A DNA stretch of 64,000 nt. It comes from a bacterium. GTDB taxonomy: Bacteria > UBP6 > UBA1177. The notes below the pieces were generated by a model. The model saw only the letters and a list, made by a program, of their open reading frames with translations. It was not told the origin of the DNA and searched no databases. Positions 9,748 to 18,923 of this stretch are shown here, piece after piece (position 1 is the stretch's first letter; every line of letters starts with the position of its first letter). Where the stretch lies: positions 1 through 64,000 of the forward strand of contig JAGCXM010000021.1 of the NCBI GenBank assembly GCA_017961325.1, read 5' to 3'. The position numbers and the translations under genes are program-made.

Positions 9748-12700
9748 ATGTCTGGCGTTATAAAAACTTCGGAGGCCTTGAAGGTCAATTTAGCCGAAAC
9801 TTTCGTCGCGGGTTACGAATTTTCCGAGCAGGAAAAGTTCATTCTGAGTGCGGTTGAAAAACATCCGCTTCTTGAAAAAAGGATGAGGACTTTTTTTCTC
9901 GAACTCAACCATCCGTTTCCGAATTTTACAGAGGTTATCGAGGCTTACCGCTGGATAACACTGGAAAACATGTGGGTTTTCGCCGATCTTGAAGAGAGCG
10001 GCGAGCTTTTGAAACTTCTTGGCGGCTACTTTATGCAGATTTTTTCGCAGAAACTCGACATTCCGCAGAGAAACAGGCTGAGACAGACGATTTTCAACGT
10101 TCTGGAACTCCTTTACAAAATCATGCAGAGCAGCAAAATTTCGGACGAAGTCTTCAATTCTTATCTCGATATAACCGAAACTGTTCTTGCCGACGGCAAT
10201 CCGGGGCTTATGGAAGCGTCTAGTTCGCTCAAAAAATATGTGGTTGAAATATGCAAGGACGGGCGTTTCAGTGCCAGAATCTTTAAGATGTTAAAGCGCG
10301 TTATGACCATAAATTTGGATTACTGGAAAAACGTCGAATCGTTCTCCGAGTGGCTTGGCAAGAGGAAAATCGAACACGGCGGCGAAGCGCTTGAAATTGA
10401 AAAAGCGATCCTTTCGCAGTTTCCGCCGGAGCTTTTCACCGAGTGCGAAGAAGGAATCGAAAAGGCAGAAAAGTGCGAAGACTTCTTCAAACTGCCGGAC
10501 TACACATTTTTTACCGACAGATTCCGCAACACGATAGATTTCATTCCGACTCCGATATGCAAAATATACTACATTTTCTATCTTCTCGACTTTTCGTCGA
10601 TGGAAAGTCTGCGCGAATATCTTCTTTTTGACCTCAACAGAACTCTGAAAATCGTTTCGATTGACGATGAGGGTGAGGCGAAACGCTTCATCACTCGAAT
10701 GTTCGACTTTTTCAAGCCTGTGCGGGAACTTTTCCAGAGCGCGATCCTCGACTGCGTGAAAACGCTCGGCAAAGAGATAGTAAAACGCGGCAGTGCGGCT
10801 ATATGCGACCACTTTTTCGATGCCGTAATCCGCTTCGGATTCGTTTATCCGGAACTTAAGGGAGTCAATTCCGACTGGCAGATGATCGTTGACAAAAACC
10901 ACGTCAAAAACATCCGGACGTGGCTTGAAATCATCGAAGTCAACCCGTCGAAAAGCACGAAACTCCTCTCCGCTCTTCTCGTAAACCTTCGTATCGGCGG
11001 CGTTTTCATCTCAGATACCGACCTTTTCCAGAGCGACGTCACGAAGTTCCTGAACAGCCAGATAGCTCCGGCCTACCACATCGCGCGTCAGATTGCCGTT
11101 CTGTTCCCTGTTTACTTCAACGAGATCGGTGCCGAGGGCGAACTCAGAAAGATTTCGACCGCGATCGACGAAATCTGCCACAGAAAGGATCTGCTCACGC
11201 ACTTTTTGAGAAAACAGATCCATGCCGAAAGCAACAACACACACATCCAGCTTGCAAAAGATGTTTTCATTTTCTGGCTTACAGGCAAAAAGGAACATCT
11301 TCAGAATAAGATTCCCAACGAAATTTATGAGACTCTTGAACCGGCCGGCGAAATGTATGAAGGGCTGCACGAAGTTGCCCGTTTCGTAACAAACAGAGCC
11401 GGAGGCGACTATGAAACGCTTTTCACGATGAAACCGGCGGAAGTAGAGAAAATCATTGCCGATTTCGGAGCGGGTCACGAAGTAGAACAGAAGAAGGTCG
11501 GATATCTTTTCAACATCTATCTGCTTCTCAAGGAAAAATATTATCTCAATCCTGGCGATATTGCCAAGAAACTCAAGAAAATCACATATATACATCAAGC
11601 TACGATAGACGAGTTCGAAGCGGCGATGACTGACGAGGACTGGAAAAGCGCGGTAAAAATCGCATTTAAAATCATGTCAGCACTCAAAAAGACTGTTCTT
11701 TCTGAAGAGCAGACGGAAGGTGTTGAAAACATATACTACAAACGTCACATCGCGATAGGAATTCCTTCGATGTACGGCGAATACCGCGAGCCGAAGTTCG
11801 AGGCTCTGGGTATGATTTACAGAATGGAGCAGCTTGTTTCAACTATGGTCGAAAGACTTGTGTCGGTTACGAAACTGCCTTACATTTCAGCTGATAATTT
11901 AAGGGAAACTGCTGAAATCCTTGAACTTTTCCGTGAAGGTCTTGAACTCGGCGGTATTACGAGCGAAGGTTTCAATTCAGACCTCAAAATGCTCAGATAC
12001 AGCCTTGTTTCATCAAGCTTTTCGATGCACCAGTATGCGAACATTTTTGAATTTTTCGCAGAGGATCTGAGCAAGATCGTTTACGACTACTTCCTCGGGA
12101 TTCACGACCAGAACCTCAAAATCGTCCTCGAACAGTATATCGAAAAGCACAATCTTACCGTTTCATCTGAAAAGGACAAAGAGAAGATCATACACAAAAA
12201 GAGCGAGGAGTTTTACCGCGACATCATTTCGTCGTCGTTCCTCATGCAGCAGATCGACAGTCTGATAAATTATGTTCTTTCGATTCTGCACGGCATTCCG
12301 AAGAATCTGACTGCTGAAGACATCCACATGATAATGACCTACAAACGTAACTCGATAATTTCCGAAATCGACAGAAAGGACGACGAGCTCGACAATCAGG
12401 TATTCTTCGGTGCGAAAGGGTATTTCCTGAAAAAAATCAAGGAATACGGCATGCCGGTTCCGTACGGATTCATCCTCACCACAGAACTTTTCAGACGTCG
12501 CGAGGCGCTCATGAAACACCCCGAAATCGAGAAGGAAATCTATACGACGATATCCGATGAACTTGGTGTTCTTGAGGAAAAGACAGGACTTCAGTACGGC
12601 AACCCGAATAATCCGCTCATGCTTTCGGTTCGAAGCGGTTCGGCAATGTCGATGCCGGGCGCGATGAATACTTTTCTCAATGTCGGTATGAACGACGAAT

Positions 12701-13830
12701 TCGTCGAACAGCTCGCCAAAAAGGAGAATTACGGCTGGACTTCGTGGGACTGCTACCGCCGTCTGATCCAGACATGGGGTATGAATTTCGGCATTGACCG
12801 CGACCTTTTCGACAAAGTCATCGCCGATTTCAAAAAGGTTTACGGCGTCGAGAAAAAAATCGGTTTCAAACCTGAGGTGATGAAGGAAATCGCAAAGGAA
12901 TACATGAAGATTCTCGACAGCCAGAAAGTCAAATTCGAGCAGAACCTTCACAAACAGCTTTTCACTTCGATACACGCCGTATTTGATTCGTGGAATTCAC
13001 GCAGGGCCCTTGTTTACCGCGACAAACTTCACATCGCAAGCGAGTGGGGAACTGCCGTAATCGTGCAGAAGATGGTGCTCGGAAACATCAACTACGACTC
13101 CGGAACGGGCGTCGTTTTCACGCGGGAACCGAACGGCAGGGGCAGGAAGGTATGTCTTTACGGCGATTTCGTAATGTGTTCCCAGGGTGAGGATATCGTC
13201 GGCGGTCTCGTTCATCCGTATCCGGTATCTGAAAAGCAGAGACTTGAGATGAAAAATGCTCCGAAAGAGAGTATGGAAAAAGATTTTCCTGAAATATATT
13301 CGGCACTTAACGACATTGCATGCGAACTTATATACAAACGCGGCTTCGGTCATCAGGAGATAGAGTTCACCTTTGAGACGTCGAAAAAGCAGGATCTGCA
13401 CATTCTACAGATCCGTTCGTACCACCAGAATGATCTCATGCAGGAGGAGCTTGTTCCAGACAATCTCACGATGATAGGCGAGGGGACTGGCATCGGTAAC
13501 AACGTTCTGACTGGAAGGGTCGTATTCTCGATGGAGGATATCGGAAAGTGCAAAAAACTCTATCCGGGCGAAAAAATCATCGTTATGCGTCCGGATACAG
13601 TCAGTGACGACATCGACATGATTTTCGAAGCGGACGGACTTCTCACATCCCGCGGAGGAGCTACTTCTCATGCAGCTGTCACTGCGGTCAGACTCGGCAA
13701 AATCGGTGTCGTCAACTGCAAATCGCTTACATTGGATGAAGTCAACAAGACCTTCACCTTCGGCGGCGAGACGAGAAACGTCCTCTGTACGCTTACGATT
13801 GACGGCAGAAGAGGGTTCATTTACGGATAA
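9748..13830 (+). CDS. PEP/pyruvate-binding dikinase-like protein with a large N-terminal extension
   Basis: Protein of 1360 residues. Residues about 885-1240 resemble the ATP-grasp nucleotide-binding part of pyruvate phosphate dikinase and PEP synthase (FFGAKGYFLKKI; SVRSGSAMSMPGAMNTFLNVG). Residues about 1265-1360 are the mobile phosphohistidine domain with GGATSHAAVTAVRLGKIGVV, the His near 1308 being the expected phosphocarrier. There is no C-terminal PEP/pyruvate TIM barrel, so the enzyme cannot be a complete PPDK. The first 880 residues are helix-rich, with no family I recognise. By analogy with glucan water dikinases and rifampicin phosphotransferase, it may move a phosphate from ATP to a substrate bound elsewhere; this is inference. 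It is monocistronic with GGAGG before the ATG. Confidence 0.85.
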   Translation: MSGVIKTSEALKVNLAETFVAGYEFSEQEKFILSAVEKHPLLEKRMRTFFLELNHPFPNFTEVIEAYRWITLENMWVFADLEESGELLKLLGGYFMQIFSQKLDIPQRNRLRQTIFNVLELLYKIMQSSKISDEVFNSYLDITETVLADGNPGLMEASSSLKKYVVEICKDGRFSARIFKMLKRVMTINLDYWKNVESFSEWLGKRKIEHGGEALEIEKAILSQFPPELFTECEEGIEKAEKCEDFFKLPDYTFFTDRFRNTIDFIPTPICKIYYIFYLLDFSSMESLREYLLFDLNRTLKIVSIDDEGEAKRFITRMFDFFKPVRELFQSAILDCVKTLGKEIVKRGSAAICDHFFDAVIRFGFVYPELKGVNSDWQMIVDKNHVKNIRTWLEIIEVNPSKSTKLLSALLVNLRIGGVFISDTDLFQSDVTKFLNSQIAPAYHIARQIAVLFPVYFNEIGAEGELRKISTAIDEICHRKDLLTHFLRKQIHAESNNTHIQLAKDVFIFWLTGKKEHLQNKIPNEIYETLEPAGEMYEGLHEVARFVTNRAGGDYETLFTMKPAEVEKIIADFGAGHEVEQKKVGYLFNIYLLLKEKYYLNPGDIAKKLKKITYIHQATIDEFEAAMTDEDWKSAVKIAFKIMSALKKTVLSEEQTEGVENIYYKRHIAIGIPSMYGEYREPKFEALGMIYRMEQLVSTMVERLVSVTKLPYISADNLRETAEILELFREGLELGGITSEGFNSDLKMLRYSLVSSSFSMHQYANIFEFFAEDLSKIVYDYFLGIHDQNLKIVLEQYIEKHNLTVSSEKDKEKIIHKKSEEFYRDIISSSFLMQQIDSLINYVLSILHGIPKNLTAEDIHMIMTYKRNSIISEIDRKDDELDNQVFFGAKGYFLKKIKEYGMPVPYGFILTTELFRRREALMKHPEIEKEIYTTISDELGVLEEKTGLQYGNPNNPLMLSVRSGSAMSMPGAMNTFLNVGMNDEFVEQLAKKENYGWTSWDCYRRLIQTWGMNFGIDRDLFDKVIADFKKVYGVEKKIGFKPEVMKEIAKEYMKILDSQKVKFEQNLHKQLFTSIHAVFDSWNSRRALVYRDKLHIASEWGTAVIVQKMVLGNINYDSGTGVVFTREPNGRGRKVCLYGDFVMCSQGEDIVGGLVHPYPVSEKQRLEMKNAPKESMEKDFPEIYSALNDIACELIYKRGFGHQEIEFTFETSKKQDLHILQIRSYHQNDLMQEELVPDNLTMIGEGTGIGNNVLTGRVVFSMEDIGKCKKLYPGEKIIVMRPDTVSDDIDMIFEADGLLTSRGGATSHAAVTAVRLGKIGVVNCKSLTLDEVNKTFTFGGETRNVLCTLTIDGRRGFIYG

Positions 13831-13834
13831 TTTG

Positions 13835-13850
13835 TCAAATTTTAAAATTT
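13835..13850. repeat. perfect 16-base palindrome after the dikinase-like gene
   Basis: CAAATTTTAAAATTTG is a perfect palindrome starting just after the stop codon. It is AT-only apart from its ends and could be an operator or part of a weak terminator; no T-run follows directly. Confidence 0.5.
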
Positions 13851-13868
13851 GGCTAAAATACTCAGCTT

Positions 13869-13892
13869 TTGCATTTTTGTGCATAAATGCAA
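13869..13892 (+). promoter_or_regulatory. hairpin in the ftsH leader
   Basis: TTGCATTT (13869-13876) pairs with AAATGCAA (13885-13892) across an eight-base loop, a perfect 8-bp stem 35 bases upstream of the ftsH start. It might be a leader structure or an operator. The stem is seen in the sequence; any function is inference. Confidence 0.45.
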
Positions 13893-13927
13893 GACTCTTT
13901 TGTGAGATGGTTTTTTGAGGGGAAGAT

Positions 13928-15751
13928 ATGAAATTCAATTACAGGACACTGATTGTCTGGCTGTTTATCGCGATTGTCGCTTTTGCAGCAATAAGTCTTT
14001 CAAGGATGACCGATTCCGCACCGGTCAGTGAAATAAATATGACCGAATTCAGGCAGAAGGTCAAAAATCAGGAAATCAAAGAGGTTTTTATTGACGGAAT
14101 CGAATTCTCCGGGATTCTGAACGACGGAAAGGATACCAGATTCACGGTTATCGGGCCGAGTGGCGAGAGAATGTCGGAGTTTCTGGCTGAAAACAATGTT
14201 CCTGCGACTTACAAAAAGCCTGAAGATGATTCTTTACTTAAAACTTTGCTCATTTCCTGGCTTCCGATGCTCATTTTCGTCGCTATTTTCATTTTTTTCC
14301 TTCGTCAGATGAACGGAGGGAACAACAAGGCGTTTTCTTTCGGCAAAAGCAAGCACAGAATGATTTCAAAAGACCAGAATCAGATACGTTTCAGGGATGT
14401 TGCCGGTGTTGACGAGGCGAAGGAAGAGCTTGAAGAAGTGGTCGATTTCCTCAAAAAGCCTTCGGTCTATACCAGAATCGGCGCGAAAATCCCGCACGGA
14501 GTCCTTCTTGTGGGGCCTCCCGGAACCGGTAAGACTTTGCTGGCAAAAGCCGTTGCCGGTGAAGCGGACGTTCCGTTTTTCATCATAAGCGGTTCCGATT
14601 TCGTCGAAATGTTCGTCGGTGTCGGTGCAAGCAGGGTGCGCGACTTGTTCGAAAACGCTAAGGCCAAGGCGCCGTGCATCATTTTCGTTGATGAAATCGA
14701 TGCCGTCGGCCGTCAGCGCGGAGCAGGTCTTGGCGGCGGAAACGACGAGCGCGAGCAGACTCTGAACCAGCTTCTGGTCGAAATGGACGGTTTCGGCAGC
14801 GATCTCGGAATCATCGTTATCGCCGCGACGAACAGGCCTGACGTCCTCGATCCGGCTCTGCTGCGTCCCGGAAGATTCGACAGGCAGGTTTACGTGCCGC
14901 TTCCCGACATCAAAGGACGCGAACTCATCCTAAAGGTTCATGCCGAAAAGATAAAAACGGCGCCTGACATCGATTTCAGCGATATCGCGAAGGGAACGCC
15001 CGGTCTTTCGGGTGCCGATCTGGCGAATCTGCTCAATGAAGCTGCGCTTATAGCCGCATCGAGATCTGAAGAAGAAGTTACGACGGCTGACATCGAAGAT
15101 GCGAAGGACAAGATTTTTATGGGAAAAGCGCGGAAAACGATGGTGCAGACTCCCGAAGAGAAGAAGGATACCGCTTATCACGAGGCCGGACATGTCGTCG
15201 TCGGGCTTTATTCGAAATATGCCGATCCCGTTCACAAAGTTTCGATCGTGCCGCGCGGAAGGGCTTTGGGCGTAACCCAGCAGCTTCCTGAAAAGGACAA
15301 GTATTCCTATCACAGAGCCGAACTTGTTGACAGAATCAAGGTTCTCATGGGCGGAAGAGCCGCAGAAGAAGTTTTCATCGGAAGAATAACGACCGGCGCC
15401 GGCAACGACATCGAGCGTGCGACGCAGATTGCAAGAAACATGGTCATGCAGTGGGGAATGGGTGACGATCTGGGGCCGATAAGCTACGGCGAAAAGGAGG
15501 AACAGGTTTTCCTCGGAAGAGAGCTGGGCAAGAGGACGCAGGTAAGCGAAGCGACTTCGCAGAAAATCGATGAAGAAGTCCAGAAAATCATCGAAAAGGC
15601 ATACGCGGATGCGAGAACCATTCTCAACGAACACAGAGACGGCGTTGAAAGGCTTGTGGCTGCGCTTGTCGAAAAAGAGACGCTTGAACGCGATGAAATA
15701 ATGGATGCTGTCGAGCCAAAACCACAGACTGAAGAGGAAACACCGGAATAG
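13928..15751 (+). CDS. ftsH: ATP-dependent zinc metalloprotease FtsH
   Basis: Membrane-anchored AAA+ protease of 607 residues that degrades misfolded or short-lived membrane and cytosolic proteins as a hexamer. Two membrane segments (about residues 8-25 and 105-127) frame a periplasmic domain. Walker A GPPGTGKT lies near 196-203, Walker B is [13 protein letters not shown], the second region of homology contains [12 protein letters not shown], and the zinc site HEAGH lies near 418-422. Length is normal for bacterial FtsH. GAGG precedes the ATG. The SLT gene starts five bases after the stop, so ftsH, the transglycosylase and pgsA look like one operon. Confidence 0.98.
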   Translation: MKFNYRTLIVWLFIAIVAFAAISLSRMTDSAPVSEINMTEFRQKVKNQEIKEVFIDGIEFSGILNDGKDTRFTVIGPSGERMSEFLAENNVPATYKKPEDDSLLKTLLISWLPMLIFVAIFIFFLRQMNGGNNKAFSFGKSKHRMISKDQNQIRFRDVAGVDEAKEELEEVVDFLKKPSVYTRIGAKIPHGVLLVGPPGTGKTLLAKAVAGEADVPFFIISGSDFVEMFVGVGASRVRDLFENAKAKAPCIIFVDEIDAVGRQRGAGLGGGNDEREQTLNQLLVEMDGFGSDLGIIVIAATNRPDVLDPALLRPGRFDRQVYVPLPDIKGRELILKVHAEKIKTAPDIDFSDIAKGTPGLSGADLANLLNEAALIAASRSEEEVTTADIEDAKDKIFMGKARKTMVQTPEEKKDTAYHEAGHVVVGLYSKYADPVHKVSIVPRGRALGVTQQLPEKDKYSYHRAELVDRIKVLMGGRAAEEVFIGRITTGAGNDIERATQIARNMVMQWGMGDDLGPISYGEKEEQVFLGRELGKRTQVSEATSQKIDEEVQKIIEKAYADARTILNEHRDGVERLVAALVEKETLERDEIMDAVEPKPQTEEETPE

Positions 15752-15756
15752 AATCG

Positions 15757-16356
15757 ATGCGCTGGACGATATTTCTTCTGACATTTTCTGCATTTTTCCT
15801 TGTTTCGGCGGATACGGTAAGGGTCTATTTCCTTTACGATCCGCTTACTGACAGATACACTTTCACGAACCTGTGTCAGGATCTCCGTTCGTGCAAACCG
15901 CTTTACGTAACAAAAGGCAAAGTCAGACACAAAGCGGGTTACAAAATCAATCCCGCCAGAGAAAATCAGTATGATAAAATCATAAAACGCGCATCGCAGA
16001 AGCACGGAGTCGATTTTTTCCTGATAAAAAGCGTAATAAGAGCCGAATCGCTTTTTGATTCGAAAGCCGTTTCAAGTGCCGGCGCGAAAGGCCTCATGCA
16101 GCTTATGCCCGACACGGCTGTCGAAGTCGGCGTTAGGAATGTTTTTGATGCCGAACAGAATATCATGGGAGGAACGAAGTATTTGAAAAAACTGCTGAAA
16201 CGCTTCAAAAACGTGAAAAAGGCAGTTGCGGGATACAATGCGGGACCTGCGGCGGTTATTTATTATGACGGAGTTCCGCCTTTTGAAGAAACGGTGGACT
16301 ATGTCGAAAAAATATATGATTTTTATAAAATTTATACGGGTAAAGAGCTATGGTAA
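15757..16356 (+). CDS. lytic transglycosylase (SLT domain), secreted
   Basis: Peptidoglycan lytic transglycosylase of 199 residues, exported by a short signal peptide (residues 1-18). The goose-lysozyme/SLT fold occupies about residues 75-190. The catalytic Glu is in VIRAES, followed by the family motifs SSAGAKGLMQLMPDTA and AGYNAGPAAV. An N-terminal segment of about 50 residues precedes the domain and may be the short DUF4124-like piece often found there. It cleaves the MurNAc-GlcNAc bond in wall remodelling. It starts five bases after ftsH and its stop overlaps the pgsA start by seven bases. Confidence 0.93.
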   Translation: MRWTIFLLTFSAFFLVSADTVRVYFLYDPLTDRYTFTNLCQDLRSCKPLYVTKGKVRHKAGYKINPARENQYDKIIKRASQKHGVDFFLIKSVIRAESLFDSKAVSSAGAKGLMQLMPDTAVEVGVRNVFDAEQNIMGGTKYLKKLLKRFKNVKKAVAGYNAGPAAVIYYDGVPPFEETVDYVEKIYDFYKIYTGKELW

Positions 16357-16979
16357 AGAAAGCAAAGAATGCGAAAGAAGCTAAAATTATCGATAAGCTG
16401 CGCAATTTCAAAAAGGATCTTCTGACGATCCCGAACCTTCTAACTTCAATCAGAATCATTCTGGTACCGGTCGTTCTGCTGTTTATATGGTTCAATACTC
16501 CCGTTATGCGGCTCTGGTCGTGGATTTTCTACACAGTGGCGACCGTTACCGACTTTTTCGACGGTTATCTTGCGCGGAAATCGGGTGCTGTTTCGGTTTC
16601 GGGAAAGCTTCTTGACCCGCTTGCCGACAAATTCATTGTCAATTTAACGCTTGTTCTGCTTGTTGCGATGGGGGAAATTTCGGTTCTACCCGTTCTGATA
16701 ATTCTGGCGAGAGAGTTTTACATTTTCGGCATCCGCTCGCTCGCTCTGGAAAACGATTTAGTCATCGCCGCAGACATTTTCGGCAAGACGAAAACCATGC
16801 TTCAGATGTTCGCTCTGCCGTTTTTTATGATTAATCAGGCAACTCTGCTCGATCTCGTCGACATAAACTGGGATCCGACCGGCGTCGGCTATTTCCTTCT
16901 CTGGTCTTCAATAGTTTTCAGCCTCATCAGCGCGTTCACATATACAAAAAACGTAATGAACAGGATTTTCGGCCAATAA
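16350..16979 (+). CDS. pgsA: CDP-diacylglycerol--glycerol-3-phosphate 3-phosphatidyltransferase
   Basis: Integral membrane enzyme of 209 residues that makes phosphatidylglycerol phosphate from CDP-diacylglycerol and glycerol 3-phosphate. The CDP-alcohol phosphotransferase signature D-G-x2-A-R-x8-G-x3-D-x3-D is intact, beginning DGYLARKSG and ending KLLDPLAD. There are four or more hydrophobic segments. The gene overlaps the transglycosylase stop (ATGGTAA), indicating translational coupling. Other members of the family (for example PssA) share the signature; the length and the TDFFDGYLAR context favour PgsA. Confidence 0.92.
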   Translation: MVKKAKNAKEAKIIDKLRNFKKDLLTIPNLLTSIRIILVPVVLLFIWFNTPVMRLWSWIFYTVATVTDFFDGYLARKSGAVSVSGKLLDPLADKFIVNLTLVLLVAMGEISVLPVLIILAREFYIFGIRSLALENDLVIAADIFGKTKTMLQMFALPFFMINQATLLDLVDINWDPTGVGYFLLWSSIVFSLISAFTYTKNVMNRIFGQ

Positions 16980-17016
16980 TTTCAGAAAAGCGCCGTTTAA
17001 ACATTCGCTTAAAAAA

Positions 17017-17044
17017 TTGACTCTTTTTTAAAGTTTACTACTAT
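17017..17044 (+). promoter_or_regulatory. sigma-70-type promoter of the 6S RNA
   Basis: TTGACT (17017-17022) and TACTAT (17039-17044) are separated by 16 bases and put the start of transcription close to 17050, exactly where the structured 6S RNA begins. Confidence 0.7.
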
Positions 17045-17049
17045 TTTCG

Positions 17050-17203
17050 TGCCTGCCCGGTGCGTGAGCTTGGGGCGTTAGAAGTTTTTTCCTATTTTAA
17101 TTTTGGGGCTTGCACTTATTACCGTGAATGTGATCGGTTCGGCTTTCCCCACCTGTGAGCACAGGATAAAGCTTGCTTCGGGCAACGGCTGCGGCGGGTA
17201 TTT
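17050..17203 (+). ncRNA. ssrS: 6S RNA
   Basis: The 270 bases between pgsA and the next gene hold no ORF but a structured RNA. Its 3' part, GGGCAACGGCTGCGGCGGGT, aligns closely with the 3' strand of the 6S RNA closing stem (E. coli has GGGTTACAGCCTGCGGCGGC). TGCCCG at 17054-17059 pairs with CGGGTA at 17195-17200, as 6S requires, and AGCTT near 17067 can pair with AAGCT near 17169. The region in between would form the large central bubble, with hairpins such as CCTGT-GAGC-ACAGG (17152-17165). 6S RNA binds sigma-70 RNA polymerase as a promoter mimic in stationary phase. Ends are approximate. SRP, tmRNA and RNase P motifs are absent. Confidence 0.8.
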
Positions 17204-17273
17204 TTGGTTTATTCACAAAATCTTTTAAAATAAGCAAACTTTTAAGATTTTGAGTTTAATTTTCGAGGTCGGT

Positions 17274-18917
17274 ATGTTCAGAATTATGCCAAATAAACCA
17301 CTTTTTATTTTCTTTCTGCTGTTTTCTGCGCTGTTTATCTCCTCATGCGATATCTTTGACAGCTGCAGCAGTTCAAATTCGTATGAAATGCGCTGCAACG
17401 GCGTCGTCCTTGAACAGTGTTCCTATCGTAACGGTTCTTACACTTGGTATCGTTACCGCGACTGTTCCGAGGATTGTCCGGTTGAAATCGGTGCACAGCC
17501 GTCATGTTCCCGGAAATCATGTTCATGTTCGGTTCCGGAAATTTTTGCCTGCGAAAGCGGCGGAACATACCGTTGCAACGGTGCAAATGCCGAGAAATGC
17601 ACCGGTCTGACCGTTTATGACGGCGCGATATGGGAAAATCTTAAAAATTGTGAAAATTTTTTCACTTCGGACGAAATAGTTGAAAGCGGTACCTGTCTGT
17701 CGAACAACGAATATTATGAACCCGGATGCGTTCCGAAAATCAGAAAGGGTTTCCGCGGAAAATGGCGCAGGCTTGACCGCGAAAAGAATTATTATCTGGG
17801 AACGAACGGGGTGACGGAAGATTCTTACGGTTCGCAGGTAGCTTTAACGAAAATTACTAAAATCGACGACAATATGCTTGAAATCACTGCTGAAAACGAA
17901 ACTTTCAGGCTTGTTAGGAACAGCATAGGCGATGCCGTTTTGAAATTGAAGGTAAAAAGCGCATTCAATCCTGAGAGATCGCTGAATTCAGGCGGAGTAG
18001 GCGGAATCGATGTTATCGTTGAGAACACTCAGGATTCAGGTGAAACTTATGAAAAACAGTCAGGAAGCGACGGAAACACCGAATTCGAAGGTATGGTTTC
18101 GGGTGAATACGACATTTCCGTCGGCGGAACGAAAGTCAGGCAGAACATTTCGGATTATTTGAATGCAGGTAACTTTTATTTTGCAGAAAGCGGTTATATT
18201 TACAAGGTTCTGCCCTCGGATCCTTCGGCCGTTTTCTATTCCGAAGACAGAAACGATTCTGAAAAAGGCAACCGTTACGACATGAATATTCGTGTATACA
18301 ATTCAGGTAATGCTGACGCTTCAGCCACCACGATTTCTTTGCGGAGTTCCGACGAGACTGTCAGAATCACGGCAAAAGATGAGATTCTCGGAACGATCGA
18401 GCCCGGAAAATACGTTTCATACAGTTTTGTGATGGAAACGGTACCTTTTGCGCAAATCTCTTTTTTAAAAAACGAAATTTATCACGATGCCGAGCTGACC
18501 GTTTTACTTAGAGATATTCACGGCGAAACATGGGAAGACGTCGTAACTGTCAGGATTTACAGGAAATCCGTGCCGATTTATCTGCATTCCACAATGTCTA
18601 ATCCGTTCATTCTCCTTTCACCTCACAGAGAAATAGCAAATATGTCGAGCGTTGTCTGGGTGCCTTACCGCCCGGACGCGAAATACAAGCTTATCGCGCA
18701 GAGTCTGACTCTCAATACCGAAGGAGTTTATTCGATAGGAGTCGGATCTTGGGATGACGAACGCTGGAATTCCGACAGGGAAACATTTACCGATGTTTCG
18801 AATTTTGAACCGAACGATATGGAATCGCAGGCAAAAACAATAAATATGAACTCCCAGACGACCTCTTATCTCCACAAGAACGATCTCGATTTCTGGATTA
18901 TCGACATGAATAGATAA
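17274..18917 (+). CDS. Cys-rich lipoprotein with CARDB-like and PPC-like regions
   Basis: Lipoprotein of 547 residues. The start at 17274 has GAGG five bases upstream; an in-frame TTG at 17250 and an ATG at 17286 are alternatives. The signal segment ends in lipobox FISSC. The first 150 mature residues contain many Cys in repeated R-C-N-G contexts (MRCNGVVLEQC, YRCNGANAEKC). The middle has beta-sandwich character (VYNSGNADASATTISL), like CARDB adhesion domains. The end, EPNDMESQAKTINMN and DLDFWIIDM, resembles bacterial pre-peptidase C-terminal domains. It is probably an outer-membrane surface protein co-transcribed with the following gene. The exact function is unknown. Confidence 0.82.
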   Translation: MFRIMPNKPLFIFFLLFSALFISSCDIFDSCSSSNSYEMRCNGVVLEQCSYRNGSYTWYRYRDCSEDCPVEIGAQPSCSRKSCSCSVPEIFACESGGTYRCNGANAEKCTGLTVYDGAIWENLKNCENFFTSDEIVESGTCLSNNEYYEPGCVPKIRKGFRGKWRRLDREKNYYLGTNGVTEDSYGSQVALTKITKIDDNMLEITAENETFRLVRNSIGDAVLKLKVKSAFNPERSLNSGGVGGIDVIVENTQDSGETYEKQSGSDGNTEFEGMVSGEYDISVGGTKVRQNISDYLNAGNFYFAESGYIYKVLPSDPSAVFYSEDRNDSEKGNRYDMNIRVYNSGNADASATTISLRSSDETVRITAKDEILGTIEPGKYVSYSFVMETVPFAQISFLKNEIYHDAELTVLLRDIHGETWEDVVTVRIYRKSVPIYLHSTMSNPFILLSPHREIANMSSVVWVPYRPDAKYKLIAQSLTLNTEGVYSIGVGSWDDERWNSDRETFTDVSNFEPNDMESQAKTINMNSQTTSYLHKNDLDFWIIDMNR

Positions 18918-18923
18918 TAAATA

